A stretch of 64,000 bases of DNA from Actinobacteria bacterium OK074 (GCA_001298575.1 LJCV01000250.1:1-64000); one strand, 5' to 3'; positions 34,089 through 44,710 are shown, numbered from the stretch's first letter. Translations and numbers: made by a program. The notes: generated from the sequence alone by a model not told the origin.

Positions 34089-35536
34089 CGGTCGTGGAGG
34101 AGCGGGCCGACGCGTACGGCCGCGACGGCGGCGACCATGCCCGGCACGCCAAGCCCAAGGACAAGATCTACCGCAGCTCCTTCTTCCTGCTCGCCTCGAT
34201 GGTGATCACGGCCGGGCTCGGCTTCCTGTTCTGGGTGGTGGTGGCCCGGTTCTACAGCCCCGCCCAGGTCGGGCTCGCCACCTCGCTGATCTCGGCGGTC
34301 TCGCTGCTCGCCTCGCTCAGCCTGCTCGGCTTCGAGTCCATCCTGATCCGGTTCCCGGCCCGCGCCGAGGCCCGCAACGCGCAGATCACCCAGGCGATGA
34401 TCGTGGTCGCCCTCGTCGCGTGCGTGGCGGGCTCGCTCTACCTGGCCGGACTGCCGCTGTACGGCGGTAAGTTGCTCTTCGTGCGGGACGACTGGCGCAC
34501 CGCGGTCGCGTTCGTCGGCTTCTGCGGCTGCGCGGGCGTGTGCCTGCTCAACCGCTCGGTGTTCACCGCCGGACGGGTCGCCGAGTTCAACACCCTTGTC
34601 GACGGGCTCACTCAGGGCCTGGTCAAACTCGCCCTGCCCGCCGCGCTCACCACCTTCGGCGTGTTCGGCATCGTCGCCGCGGCGGGGGTCGGCTACGCGG
34701 TCACCGCGCTCACCGCGATCCTGGTGATGCGCCGCCGTCTCGGCTTCCGCCCCGACCTGCGGACCCGTGGCACCCGGCTGCGCGAACAGTTCCGCTTCTC
34801 CTTCGCGAGCTACGTCGCCAGCCTGCTCGTGCTCTCGCCCATCCTGGTCATGCCGCTGATCGTGCTGCACAACCTCGGTGCGGCGGCCTCCGGTTACTAC
34901 TTCATCGCCTTCCAGATCGCGGCCATCCTGAACGCCATCGCCACCGCCGTCGGCGAGGCCGTGTTCGCGGAGGTCTCCCACGAGGAGTCCCGCTTCCGGG
35001 AGTTGCTGCTGCGGGCGGCGCGGATCATCGCCGCGATCCAACTGCCCGCCGCGGCCGTGGTGGCCCTGGGCGGCGGACTGCTGCTGCGCATGTTCGGCGG
35101 CCCCTACGCGGACAACGCCCGGCCCCTGCTCACCGTCCTCGCCGTCGCCGCCCTCCCCGCCGCCCTGAACACCTGGGCCTGCGTCGCCCTCAAACTCGCC
35201 CAGCGGCTACGGCCGTTGCTGGCCGCCAACCTCCTCATGGCCTCGCTCAGCATCGGGCTCGCGGCGGCCTGGGCGGACCGGGGCCTGGTGTGGGTCGGCT
35301 TCGCGTGGGGCGCGGGCAACGCGACGGCGGGCGTGTTCGCGACGGTGTGCCTGCTGTGGCGGCGGAGTTCGGGGGAGGTGCCGGCGGACCTGTCGGGGCT
35401 GCCGCCCACGACCTCGGGCGACCCGACGGGTGCCTCCGCCGCCGTAGCGCCGTCTCCCGAACCAACGCCCCCCGACCCGGACGGCCCCGCCACCCTGGCC
35501 CTGCGGACCAACAAGCCTGAGAGGCCGACGAGTTGA
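34085..35536 (+). CDS. Wzx-like polysaccharide flippase (MOP superfamily)
   Basis: 483-aa membrane protein with about 12-14 helices (first FFLLASMVITAGLGFLFWVV, about 33-52). The sequence VARFYSPAQVGLATSLISAV is typical of polysaccharide transport proteins. A Pro/Thr-rich cytoplasmic tail of about 50 residues ends the protein. It is expected to flip undecaprenyl-linked repeat units across the membrane. Start overlaps the preceding stop (ATGA); its stop overlaps the next start as TTGA. Confidence 0.88.
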   Translation: MTVVEERADAYGRDGGDHARHAKPKDKIYRSSFFLLASMVITAGLGFLFWVVVARFYSPAQVGLATSLISAVSLLASLSLLGFESILIRFPARAEARNAQITQAMIVVALVACVAGSLYLAGLPLYGGKLLFVRDDWRTAVAFVGFCGCAGVCLLNRSVFTAGRVAEFNTLVDGLTQGLVKLALPAALTTFGVFGIVAAAGVGYAVTALTAILVMRRRLGFRPDLRTRGTRLREQFRFSFASYVASLLVLSPILVMPLIVLHNLGAAASGYYFIAFQIAAILNAIATAVGEAVFAEVSHEESRFRELLLRAARIIAAIQLPAAAVVALGGGLLLRMFGGPYADNARPLLTVLAVAALPAALNTWACVALKLAQRLRPLLAANLLMASLSIGLAAAWADRGLVWVGFAWGAGNATAGVFATVCLLWRRSSGEVPADLSGLPPTTSGDPTGASAAVAPSPEPTPPDPDGPATLALRTNKPERPTS

Positions 35537-36696
35537 GCACCGAAACGAAGACCGAGAGCGCACCCCGCCGCCGTACCGTCGCCGTCGTGGCCCCCTACTA
35601 CCCGCCCGGCATCGGCGGCGTCGAACACTACTCCTCGCGGGTCGCCGGAGCCGTCGCCGCCGCGCCCGATCTGCGGGCCGTCGTGATCACCACGCGGGCG
35701 GACGGGCTGCGCACCACCGTGACCGACGAGGACGGCGTCCGAGTCGTCCGCCTCGGCGCCTGGCTGAAGCTGTCCAACACCCCGCTCAGCCCGCTCTGGC
35801 CGCTCCAACTGCGCCGCTGGCTGCGCCGGTTGGACGTCGACGTCGTCAACGCGCACGCCCCCGTGCCCGGCCTCGGCGACCTGGCCGTCGCGTTCTCGGG
35901 CAGCCGCCCCGCCGTGTTCACCTACCACTCGGGCACCATGCACAAGGGCGAGAAGGACAGCGGCCTCGCCGACCGCCTGATCGGTTTCTACGAACGCACC
36001 GTGCTGCCAAGGGTGTTCGCCCGCGCCCGCCGCCTCGTGGCCGTCTCCCCGGTGTCGCTGGCCGACGGGCACGCCAAGGCCGTGCGGATCACGCCGGGCG
36101 TCGACACGGGACTCTTCACCCCGGGTGTGCCCGCCTCGCAGCGGGCCAAGACCGTCGTCTTCGTCGGGCGGATGTCCCGTTCGTCCGCGTGGAAGGGCGT
36201 GGACGTGCTGATCCGGGCCTTCGCCCTGCTCGTCGACGAGGTGCCCGAGGCGCGCCTGAAGCTGGTGGGCGACGGCGACGCCGTACCGGATCTGCTCGCG
36301 CTCGCGGACCAACTCGGCGTCGCCGACCGGGTGGAGACCACCGGCTCGCTCGGCGGCGAACGGCTCGCGGACGCGGTGCGCACCGCGTCCGTGCTCGCGC
36401 TGCCGTCGCTCACCGACGCCGAGTCCTTCGGCATGACCCTGATCGAGGGCATGGCCTGCGCGACCCCCGTGGTCGGCTCCGAGGCCGGCGGCATCCCCCT
36501 CGTCGTCGACGACGGCGAGACCGGCTTCCTGGTACCGCCCGGCGACCCGGCCGCCCTCGCCACGGCGTGCGGAAAGCTGCTCACCGACGGGGAGTTGGCG
36601 GACCGGATGGGCGCGGCGGGCCGGCAGGCGGCCGAACAGCGGTACGCCTGGCCCGCGTTGACGGAGCGGTACCTGGAACTGTTCCGGTCGGTGTAG
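35533..36696 (+). CDS. family 4 glycosyltransferase
   Basis: 387-aa GT-B transferase. N-terminus APYYPPGIGGVEHYSSRVAG, donor domain KTVVFVGRMSRSSAWKGVD and EX7E segment DAESFGMTLIEGMACATPVV. The TTG start (35533) shares bases with the flippase stop (TTGA), an unusual coupled start. Last gene of the rightward cluster, followed after 31 bases by the convergent glycoside hydrolase. Confidence 0.92.
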   Translation: MSTETKTESAPRRRTVAVVAPYYPPGIGGVEHYSSRVAGAVAAAPDLRAVVITTRADGLRTTVTDEDGVRVVRLGAWLKLSNTPLSPLWPLQLRRWLRRLDVDVVNAHAPVPGLGDLAVAFSGSRPAVFTYHSGTMHKGEKDSGLADRLIGFYERTVLPRVFARARRLVAVSPVSLADGHAKAVRITPGVDTGLFTPGVPASQRAKTVVFVGRMSRSSAWKGVDVLIRAFALLVDEVPEARLKLVGDGDAVPDLLALADQLGVADRVETTGSLGGERLADAVRTASVLALPSLTDAESFGMTLIEGMACATPVVGSEAGGIPLVVDDGETGFLVPPGDPAALATACGKLLTDGELADRMGAAGRQAAEQRYAWPALTERYLELFRSV

Positions 36697-36727
36697 ACCG
36701 GTGTGACCGCAACTACCCCAACTACCG

Positions 36728-38206
36728 CTACTGGCGCTGCTTCTCGTAGGCGGCGATGGCCTTCTTGTACGCCGTGAACGACGGTTTGTGCGTGCCGTCG
36801 TAGCGCGTGAGGCCGTAGAAGAGGGACTGGCGGTCGTCCTGGCCCTCGGCGGCGCCGTCCTGGTACGAGTACCAGAACACCGCCTGGACGGACGGCTCGG
36901 CCGCCGCCGCCGTCACCGTGTCCGCGGCGATCTCCGCCTGGAGCCGCTCGGTGACGTGGGTGGTGCCCTGGTCCTCCTGGGCGCTCGCGGCCTTGCCCTT
37001 CGCCCAGGTCGGGGCGCCCGTCTCGGTCAGCCACACCGGCATGTCCGGGGCGCCGTACCGCCGCAGTGTGGCCACGAGACTGTTCTTGGGGCTGTCGATC
37101 CGCTGGAACGCGGTGCCCTCGGCGGTCGTCGTGCTCGGCAACAGCGGGTAGGTGTACGGGTGGTAGCCGATCGCGTCCACCTCCTTCAGGGCGCCGTCGC
37201 GCGCGAGCCGGCCGAGGAACTCCGCCGGGGCCACCGACTTGCGCGACGGCACCGTGTCCACCGCGGCGAACCCGCCCATGACCAGGTACGCGTCCTGGTC
37301 CACGGAACGGATCGCCTGCGAGGTCGCCGTCAGTAGCGCGGTGTAGCGGGCGGGGTCGGGACCGGTGCCGGTGCGCCAGAAGCCGCGGATGTTGGGCTCG
37401 TTCCAGATCTCCCAGGTGTGCACGCCCAGGGGCGCGTACCGCTGGGCGGCCAGCCGCGCGAACTCGGCGAACTTCGCGTTGTCCGCGGGCGGGCACGCCT
37501 GGCTGGTGGCCGCACAGGAGGGGTCGCCCGCCCACTCGGGGGTGTACGCGATCGTCGGCAGCACTTCGAGGCCGTCGGCGCGGGCGGCGGCCACCACGCG
37601 GTCGAAGCGCTCCCAGAGGTACTGGGTGGGGGAGTCGGGCTGGATGTTGCGCCACGAGAGGTCCACCCGCAGCCACTGGACGCCGAGTTCCTTCGCGTCG
37701 GCCATGGCCTGGGTGAGCTTCGCCTCGGGCATCCAGGTCAGCGCGTCGCCGTAGGAGACCCCGAAGCGCAGGGTGCGGGCGGGGTCGGCCGGGGACCGCG
37801 CGCCGCTTCCGTCGGCGCTCTCGGCGGAGCCCGGGGCGCCGGTCGTGGCGGAAGCGGAAGCGGAAGTGGAACCGGAGGCGCCCGCGGAGGTGGAAGTGGA
37901 CGTACCGCTTCCGATGCCTTCGTCCGGCGTACGGGACCGGGGGCCGCCCCCGGTCAGCGCCACGACGGCGGCCGCGCAGCCGCCCACGACCAGCAGGGAG
38001 ACCAGGGCGGCGAACAGCCGGGAGCGGACTCCGGAGAGGAACCGGCGGCGGATCCCGGCGAGACGGGAGCGGCCGGGGCCCGCGGAACGATCGCGACCGG
38101 AACCACCGGAATGACGGCGGCCGGGTCTTCGCCCGGAAGGCCCGGATCCGGGCCCGGGCCCGGACCCCGGCTCCGGCAGGGAAGGGGTGTTGCGCTGCTG
38201 CGACAC
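36728..38206 (-). CDS. membrane-anchored clan GH-A glycoside hydrolase (GH39/GH5-like)
   Basis: 492-aa protein. A Pro/Gly/Arg-rich cytoplasmic N-terminus is followed by one transmembrane helix (about 64-86, LFAALVSLLVVGGCAAAVVA) and a Ser/Thr/Ala linker (100-140). A TIM-barrel hydrolase follows, with acid/base E270 in HTWEIWNEPN and nucleophile E395 in VWLTETGAP. The layout places the catalytic domain outside the cell. Encoded convergently to the glycan operon, it plausibly trims or releases the polymer made there. Substrate unknown. Confidence 0.85.
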   Translation of the reverse strand: MSQQRNTPSLPEPGSGPGPGSGPSGRRPGRRHSGGSGRDRSAGPGRSRLAGIRRRFLSGVRSRLFAALVSLLVVGGCAAAVVALTGGGPRSRTPDEGIGSGTSTSTSAGASGSTSASASATTGAPGSAESADGSGARSPADPARTLRFGVSYGDALTWMPEAKLTQAMADAKELGVQWLRVDLSWRNIQPDSPTQYLWERFDRVVAAARADGLEVLPTIAYTPEWAGDPSCAATSQACPPADNAKFAEFARLAAQRYAPLGVHTWEIWNEPNIRGFWRTGTGPDPARYTALLTATSQAIRSVDQDAYLVMGGFAAVDTVPSRKSVAPAEFLGRLARDGALKEVDAIGYHPYTYPLLPSTTTAEGTAFQRIDSPKNSLVATLRRYGAPDMPVWLTETGAPTWAKGKAASAQEDQGTTHVTERLQAEIAADTVTAAAAEPSVQAVFWYSYQDGAAEGQDDRQSLFYGLTRYDGTHKPSFTAYKKAIAAYEKQRQ

Positions 38207-38406
38207 CCGCGCAGCTTAAATGCGCCACGGCGGCGGTGTGCCGGTTTGTGTCGGAGTCGTGATGACGGGCGTTCGGCGGCGATCGGAAATGTCGGTGTAC
38301 GGCGGATCGGGACACCGACGTGAGGAGAAGCCGTGGCTCGGGAACCAGGGCCGACTCCGCCGCGTTGGAGGATGATGGAGGGGTAATCAGCCGGTATGGG
38401 GGAGGT

Positions 38407-39000
38407 ATGGCCGTGTCGTACCCGCAGCCGTGGCAGCCGTGGCAGGGACAGAACGGTGGCGGTGGTGCCCCACAGCCCTGGCAGGGGCAGCACCACCCGC
38501 AGCAGAGCAACGCCTCGATGCTGGCCTCCACCGCCGACCGGGAGCGTGCCGTCGACGTGCTCCGGGCCGGGTTCGGCGAGGGTCGCCTCCAGGAGGACGA
38601 ACTCGACCGCAGAGTGGCACGCGCGTACGAGGCGCGAACGCTCGGTGAACTGTCCCTGCTCGTCGCCGACCTGCCGCAGGGCCCGGTGCCGATGACCGCC
38701 ACCGCCCAGCAGCAGCAACCGCCGGTGCCGCGTACGTTCCTGGCGGCCCCGCCCCCGCCGAACAACGCCAAGGCGGTCGGCGCGGTGGTCTGCGGGGCGC
38801 TGGTCCCCTTCACCGCCGGGCTCACGGGCATACCCGCGGTGATCCTGGGCCACCAGGCCAGGGCGGAGATACGCCGTACCGGAGAGAGCGGTGACGGCTT
38901 CGCCACGGCCGGACTGGTCCTGGGCTGGCTGGCGGTGGCGGGCTGGGCCCTGCTGTTGCTGCTGGTGATGGTGGCGGCGGTGGCGACGAGCCACGGCTGA
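38407..39000 (+). CDS. DUF1707 and DUF4190 domain membrane protein
   Basis: 197-aa protein. A Gln/Pro/Trp-rich start (SYPQPWQPWQGQNGG) precedes a DUF1707 domain (about 38-84, TADRERAVDVLRAGFGEGRL). A Pro/Gln linker leads to a DUF4190-type two-helix membrane domain (about 120-195) with the GxPAxxxGxxA-like GIPAVILGHQARAEIR. Function unknown; such proteins are common in actinomycetes. GGAGGT abuts the ATG. The last codons and stop lie within a 35-bp tandem repeat that continues downstream. Confidence 0.85.
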   Translation: MAVSYPQPWQPWQGQNGGGGAPQPWQGQHHPQQSNASMLASTADRERAVDVLRAGFGEGRLQEDELDRRVARAYEARTLGELSLLVADLPQGPVPMTATAQQQQPPVPRTFLAAPPPPNNAKAVGAVVCGALVPFTAGLTGIPAVILGHQARAEIRRTGESGDGFATAGLVLGWLAVAGWALLLLLVMVAAVATSHG

Positions 39001-39104
39001 CGGTGGTGGTGGCGGTGGCGACGAGCCACGGCTGACGATGGTGGCGGTCGGGGCGAGCCACGGCTGACAGTGGTGGCGGCGGTCGCGGCGAGCCACCGCT
39101 GACA
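38968..39104. repeat. approximately 35-bp tandem repeat at the 3' end of the DUF1707 gene
   Basis: Four degenerate copies: 38968-39002, 39003-39037, 39038-39070 and 39071-39104. Each contains a gcgagccac.gctgac core. The first copy encodes the C-terminus and stop codon of the DUF1707 protein, and the others repeat that stop after it. A duplicated tgacatccag follows (39100-39119). Confidence 0.8.
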
Positions 39105-39411
39105 TCCAGTGACATCCAGGCTTCACAGGAGCCCGCCGCATTCGCCCGAATCGTCGTCCTTGCCTATTTGTTTTGACCGCAGCGAATGAGGTAGGTACGC
39201 TCAGACCTTGTGCCTGGGGTGTGCCCTGGCTCTCGTGCGTGCCTTCACACCGCACCGTGCCTCACGGCGCTGAGAGCCGTCACCGGCCACCGCAACCCGC
39301 GCTCTTTTCGCCTCGCGGCGGCAATGCGCACGGTTCGACACACCCGACCGCGTGGGTCGGCGAAGTTCCAGGTTAGCTATACGTGATCGGCACACAGAAA
39401 CCGGAGAAGTA
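39105..39411. other. str operon leader and promoter region
   Basis: About 300 bases with no ORF of convincing coding character. The promoter at 39173-39201 gives an untranslated leader of about 200 nt before rpsL. Confidence 0.55.
39173..39201 (+). promoter_or_regulatory. str operon (rpsL) promoter
   Basis: TTGACC (39173-39178), 17 bases, TACGCT (39196-39201): a near-consensus housekeeping promoter. It sits in the AT-richest stretch of the gap (tgcctatttgttttgacc). Confidence 0.65.
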
Positions 39412-39783
39412 GTGCCTACGATCCAGCAGCTGGTCCGCAAGGGCCGGCAGGACAAGGTCGAGAAGAACAAGACGCCCGCACTGGAGGGTTCCCCCCAGCG
39501 CCGTGGCGTCTGCACGCGTGTGTTCACGACCACCCCGAAGAAGCCGAACTCGGCCCTGCGTAAGGTCGCGCGTGTGCGTCTGACCAGTGGGATCGAGGTC
39601 ACCGCTTACATTCCGGGTGAGGGACACAACCTGCAGGAGCACTCCATCGTGCTCGTGCGTGGTGGCCGTGTGAAGGACCTGCCCGGTGTTCGCTACAAGA
39701 TCATCCGCGGTTCCCTCGACACCCAGGGTGTCAAGAACCGCAAGCAGGCCCGCAGCCGCTACGGCGCCAAGAAGGAGAAGTAA
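39412..39783 (+). CDS. rpsL: 30S ribosomal protein S12
   Basis: 123-aa decoding-centre protein. K43 (TTPKKPNSA) and K88 (GGRVKDLPG) are wild type, so streptomycin sensitivity is expected. GTG start at 39412 (PTIQQLVRKGRQDKVEKNKT) after GGAGAAG. First gene of rpsL-rpsG-fusA-tuf; rpsG starts 2 bases after the stop. Confidence 0.98.
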   Translation: MPTIQQLVRKGRQDKVEKNKTPALEGSPQRRGVCTRVFTTTPKKPNSALRKVARVRLTSGIEVTAYIPGEGHNLQEHSIVLVRGGRVKDLPGVRYKIIRGSLDTQGVKNRKQARSRYGAKKEK

Positions 39784-39785
39784 GA

Positions 39786-40256
39786 ATGCCTCGTAAGGGC
39801 CCTGCCCCGAAGCGCCCGGTCATCATCGACCCGGTCTACGGTTCTCCTCTTGTCACCTCCCTCATCAACAAGGTGCTGCTGAACGGCAAGCGCTCCACCG
39901 CCGAGCGCATCGTGTACGGCGCCATGGAGGGCCTGCGCGAGAAGACCAGCAACGACCCGGTCATCACGCTGAAGCGCGCGCTGGAGAACATCAAGCCCAC
40001 GCTTGAGGTCAAGTCCCGCCGTGTCGGTGGCGCCACCTACCAGGTGCCGGTCGAGGTCAAGCCCGGCCGCGCCAACACCCTGGCGCTGCGCTGGCTGGTC
40101 GGTTACTCCCGCGCCCGTCGCGAGAAGACCATGACCGAGCGCCTGCTCAACGAGCTTCTCGACGCGTCCAACGGCCTCGGTGCCGCTGTGAAGAAGCGCG
40201 AGGACACCCACAAGATGGCCGAGTCCAACAAGGCCTTCGCGCACTACCGCTGGTAG
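39786..40256 (+). CDS. rpsG: 30S ribosomal protein S7
   Basis: 156-aa assembly-initiating protein of the 30S head (MPRKGPAPKRPVIIDPVYGS), full length for the family. Contains SRRVGGATYQVPVEV and the C-terminal HKMAESNKAFAHYRW helix. In E. coli S7 represses the str operon at the rpsL-rpsG junction. Here that junction is only 2 bases, so the same mechanism is not evident. Confidence 0.98.
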   Translation: MPRKGPAPKRPVIIDPVYGSPLVTSLINKVLLNGKRSTAERIVYGAMEGLREKTSNDPVITLKRALENIKPTLEVKSRRVGGATYQVPVEVKPGRANTLALRWLVGYSRARREKTMTERLLNELLDASNGLGAAVKKREDTHKMAESNKAFAHYRW

Positions 40257-40295
40257 TCGCTACCCACGACGAGACCGAGAGAAGACCGAAGCCTT

Positions 40296-42422
40296 ATGGC
40301 TACCACTTCACTTGACCTGGCCAAGGTCCGCAACATCGGGATCATGGCCCACATCGACGCGGGCAAGACGACCACCACCGAGCGGATCCTGTTCTACACC
40401 GGCGTTTCGTACAAGATCGGTGAGGTCCACGACGGCGCCGCGACCATGGACTGGATGGAGCAGGAGCAGGAGCGTGGCATCACGATCACCTCTGCTGCCA
40501 CCACCTGTCACTGGCCGCTCGAAGACGTCGACCACACCATCAACATCATCGACACCCCGGGCCACGTCGACTTCACCGTAGAGGTGGAGCGCTCCCTTCG
40601 TGTGCTCGACGGTGCCGTGACGGTGTTCGACGGCGTCGCCGGTGTCGAGCCCCAGTCCGAGACGGTCTGGCGGCAGGCGGACCGCTACGGCGTGCCGCGC
40701 ATCTGCTTCGTCAACAAGCTCGACCGGACCGGTGCGGAGTTCCACCGCTGCGTCGACATGATCGTCGACCGGCTGGGTGCCGTGCCGCTGGTCATGCAGC
40801 TGCCGATCGGTGCCGAGGCCGACTTCAAGGGTGTCGTCGACCTCGTCACCATGAAGGCGTTCGTCTGGTCCGCCGAGGCCACCAAGGGCGAGATGTACGA
40901 CATCGTCGACATCCCGGCCACGCACACCGAGGCTGCCGAGGAGTACCGCGGCAAGCTGATCGAGGCTGTGGCCGAGAACGACGACGAGGTCATGGAGCTG
41001 TTCCTGGAGGGCCAGGAGCCCACCGTGGAGCAGCTGTACGCCGCGATCCGTCGTATCACCATCGCGTCCGGCAAGAGCGACGGCGTCACGATCACCCCGG
41101 TGTTCTGTGGCACCGCGTTCAAGAACAAGGGCGTCCAGCCCCTGCTCGACGCGGTCGTGCGCTACCTCCCGTCCCCGATCGACGTCGAGGCCATCGAGGG
41201 CCACGCCGTCAACAGCCCGGACGAGGTCGTCAAGCGCAAGCCGTCCGACGACGAGCCGCTGGCCGCGCTGGCGTTCAAGATCATGAGCGACCCGCACCTC
41301 GGCAAGCTCACCTTCGTCCGGGTGTACTCCGGCCGCCTGGAGTCCGGCACCGCGGTGCTGAACTCCGTCAAGGGCCGCAAGGAGCGCATCGGCAAGATCT
41401 ACCGCATGCACGCGAACAAGCGTGAGGAGATCGAGTCGGTGGGCGCCGGCGACATCGTCGCCGTGATGGGTCTGAAGCAGACCACGACCGGCGAGACGCT
41501 GTGCGACGACAAGAACCCGGTGATCCTGGAGTCCATGGACTTCCCGGCGCCGGTCATCCAGGTCGCCATCGAGCCCAAGTCCAAGGGTGACCAGGAGAAG
41601 CTGGGCATCGCGATCCAGCGCCTGGCCGAGGAGGACCCGTCCTTCCAGGTTCACTCGGACGAGGAGACCGGCCAGACCATCATCGGCGGCATGGGCGAAC
41701 TGCACCTCGAGGTGCTGGTCGACCGGATGCGCCGTGAGTTCAAGGTCGAGGCCAACGTCGGCAAGCCGCAGGTCGCCTACCGCGAGACCATCCGCAAGGC
41801 GGTCGAGCGGGTCGACTACACGCACAAGAAGCAGACTGGTGGTACCGGCCAGTTCGCCAAGGTGCAGATCGCGATCGAGCCCATCGAGGGTGGCGACACC
41901 TCGTACGAGTTCGTGAACAAGGTCACCGGTGGCCGTATCCCGAAGGAGTACATCCCTTCGGTGGACGCCGGTGCGCAGGAGGCCATGCAGTTCGGCATCC
42001 TCGCCGGGTACGAGATGACGGGTGTCCGCATCATTCTTCTCGACGGTGCCTACCACGAGGTCGACTCCTCCGAGCTCGCCTTCAAGATCGCCGGTTCGCA
42101 GGCGTTCAAGGAGGCCGCGCGGAAGGCCAGCCCCGTGCTCCTCGAACCGATGATGGCCGTCGAGGTCACCACGCCCGAGGACTACATGGGCGACGTCATC
42201 GGCGACATCAACTCCCGCCGTGGCCAGATCCAGGCCATGGAGGAGCGGGCGGGCGCCCGTGTCGTCAAGGGCCTCGTCCCCCTCTCGGAGATGTTCGGCT
42301 ACGTCGGCGACCTCCGCAGCAAGACGTCGGGTCGCGCGAGCTACTCGATGCAGTTCGACTCCTACGCCGAGGTTCCGCGGAACGTCGCCGAGGAGATCAT
42401 CGCGAAGGCCAAGGGCGAGTAA
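40296..42422 (+). CDS. fusA: translation elongation factor G
   Basis: 708-aa translocation GTPase. G1 AHIDAGKTTTTERIL (18-32), switch II DTPGHVDF, and G4 NKLDR. Domain II to V signatures follow, including IGGMGELHLEVLVDRM and DYMGDVIGDINSRRGQI. Full length, ATG at 40296. Third gene of the str operon; 144 bases separate it from tuf. Confidence 0.98.
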   Translation: MATTSLDLAKVRNIGIMAHIDAGKTTTTERILFYTGVSYKIGEVHDGAATMDWMEQEQERGITITSAATTCHWPLEDVDHTINIIDTPGHVDFTVEVERSLRVLDGAVTVFDGVAGVEPQSETVWRQADRYGVPRICFVNKLDRTGAEFHRCVDMIVDRLGAVPLVMQLPIGAEADFKGVVDLVTMKAFVWSAEATKGEMYDIVDIPATHTEAAEEYRGKLIEAVAENDDEVMELFLEGQEPTVEQLYAAIRRITIASGKSDGVTITPVFCGTAFKNKGVQPLLDAVVRYLPSPIDVEAIEGHAVNSPDEVVKRKPSDDEPLAALAFKIMSDPHLGKLTFVRVYSGRLESGTAVLNSVKGRKERIGKIYRMHANKREEIESVGAGDIVAVMGLKQTTTGETLCDDKNPVILESMDFPAPVIQVAIEPKSKGDQEKLGIAIQRLAEEDPSFQVHSDEETGQTIIGGMGELHLEVLVDRMRREFKVEANVGKPQVAYRETIRKAVERVDYTHKKQTGGTGQFAKVQIAIEPIEGGDTSYEFVNKVTGGRIPKEYIPSVDAGAQEAMQFGILAGYEMTGVRIILLDGAYHEVDSSELAFKIAGSQAFKEAARKASPVLLEPMMAVEVTTPEDYMGDVIGDINSRRGQIQAMEERAGARVVKGLVPLSEMFGYVGDLRSKTSGRASYSMQFDSYAEVPRNVAEEIIAKAKGE

Positions 42423-42566
42423 CTCACCCGAGTTTCAGCCCGTAGGCTTGACGCCGTACGCCGGGATTCCCGTAGCCACGGAAATCCCGGCGGGCGGCAC
42501 CACCAGCAAAGATCACCTGGCGCCGATGAGTAAGGCGTACCAGAACCACTCAGCAGGAGGACCACA

Positions 42567-43760
<1,194 letters not shown>

Positions 43761-43811
43761 GTTCCTTTGCTTGAGGGTCGATTGACCTGGTAGCTCCGCC
43801 GCGAGCGCCTG

Positions 43812-43848
43812 AAGGGGCCCGTACGACTTCGGTCGTACGGGCCCCTTT
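43812..43848 (+). terminator. str operon terminator
   Basis: Perfect 16-bp stem aaggggcccgtacgac (43812-43827) with its complement (43832-43847), closed by a UUCG tetraloop and followed by a short T-run, 51 bases after tuf. Confidence 0.85.
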
Positions 43849-43858
43849 GCCGTCGCCT

Positions 43859-44452
43859 CTACCGGGGGACGAAGGTGTGTTCTTCCGCCGGGTCCAGGCA
43901 CCACTCCAGCATCGACGGCCAGGAGCCGTAGCCCGCGGGGAGGTCGAGGTGGGCCTCGGAGGCGGGGAGTACGTCGGTGCGGATGCGGAGGGGTTCGCCG
44001 TAGACCTTCGCGGCGCCGCCGGGGCAGTACGGGTCACCGGCGGAGGCGACGAGCCGGGTGCGGTGGAGGCGTTCCGGGGCGAGCGGGGGCGGCGCGAAGG
44101 CGCTCACCTCCGGGTACCGCGCGAGGATCTCGGGGGCGGGGGGTGCGACGAGCAGCACGCGGTCCGGCTGGACGGTGACGAGGTCGCGGTGCAGGGCGTG
44201 CAGCCAGAGTACGCAGGCGAGGCTGTGGCAGATGACGGTGCGGTCGTCGGCCTTCAACTCACCGAGGTGGCGGGTGAGTTCGGCGAGCCAGGTGTCGAGG
44301 TCGGGGGTGTCGGGGTCGGGGAGCTGGGGGTGGTGGACCTCGTGGCCGGGGGCACGGAGGTCTGTGGTGAGGTGGTGTTGCCAGTGGGGGGTGGGGCGGT
44401 GGTTCTGCCAGCCGTGGAGGATGAGGTAGGCGCGGGTGGGTGAGGTGGGCAT
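43859..44452 (-). CDS. RBBP9/YdeN-type alpha/beta hydrolase
   Basis: 197-aa serine hydrolase. The nucleophile elbow is TVICHSLAC (S77). The N-terminal strand AYLILHGWQN forms the oxyanion region. The conserved AHLDLPAGYGSWP (about 167-179) supplies the catalytic His. The length and motif set fit the RBBP9/YdeN family. No signal peptide, so cytoplasmic; substrate unknown. It abuts the tuf terminator on the opposite strand and marks the left edge of the accessory island between str and S10. Confidence 0.88.
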   Translation of the reverse strand: MPTSPTRAYLILHGWQNHRPTPHWQHHLTTDLRAPGHEVHHPQLPDPDTPDLDTWLAELTRHLGELKADDRTVICHSLACVLWLHALHRDLVTVQPDRVLLVAPPAPEILARYPEVSAFAPPPLAPERLHRTRLVASAGDPYCPGGAAKVYGEPLRIRTDVLPASEAHLDLPAGYGSWPSMLEWCLDPAEEHTFVPR

Positions 44453-44530
44453 GCGGGTTATTGTGCGGGGTGGTGGGGGTGCCTAATCGCTCGGGGGTTC
44501 GGGTGCGTGGGCGGGTGCGGGTTCGTTGTG

Positions 44531-44560
44531 GTTGCTCGCGCAGTTCCCCGCGCCCCTGAA
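44531..44560. repeat. dispersed Streptomyces intergenic repeat, copy 1
   Basis: gttgctcgcgcagttccccg followed by cgcccctgaa (44531-44560). It is the inverse complement of the copy at 44826-44853 and shares its core with the adk-map gap copy (63149-63170). This core is very frequent in intergenic DNA of many streptomycetes. Confidence 0.75.
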
Positions 44561-44710
44561 AACGCGTGGGTGCCCGGGGTGTCGAGGGCCCATGGGTGCC
44601 TGGGAGGTCAAGATCCGCGGACGCCCGCGCCCCAGAGAGCTGGGGACGCGGGGCTGTGTCCGATGTGCGGCTCCGCCGCGTGGCCGCGGCCAGCCCGCAC
44701 CCGGTCGCGG

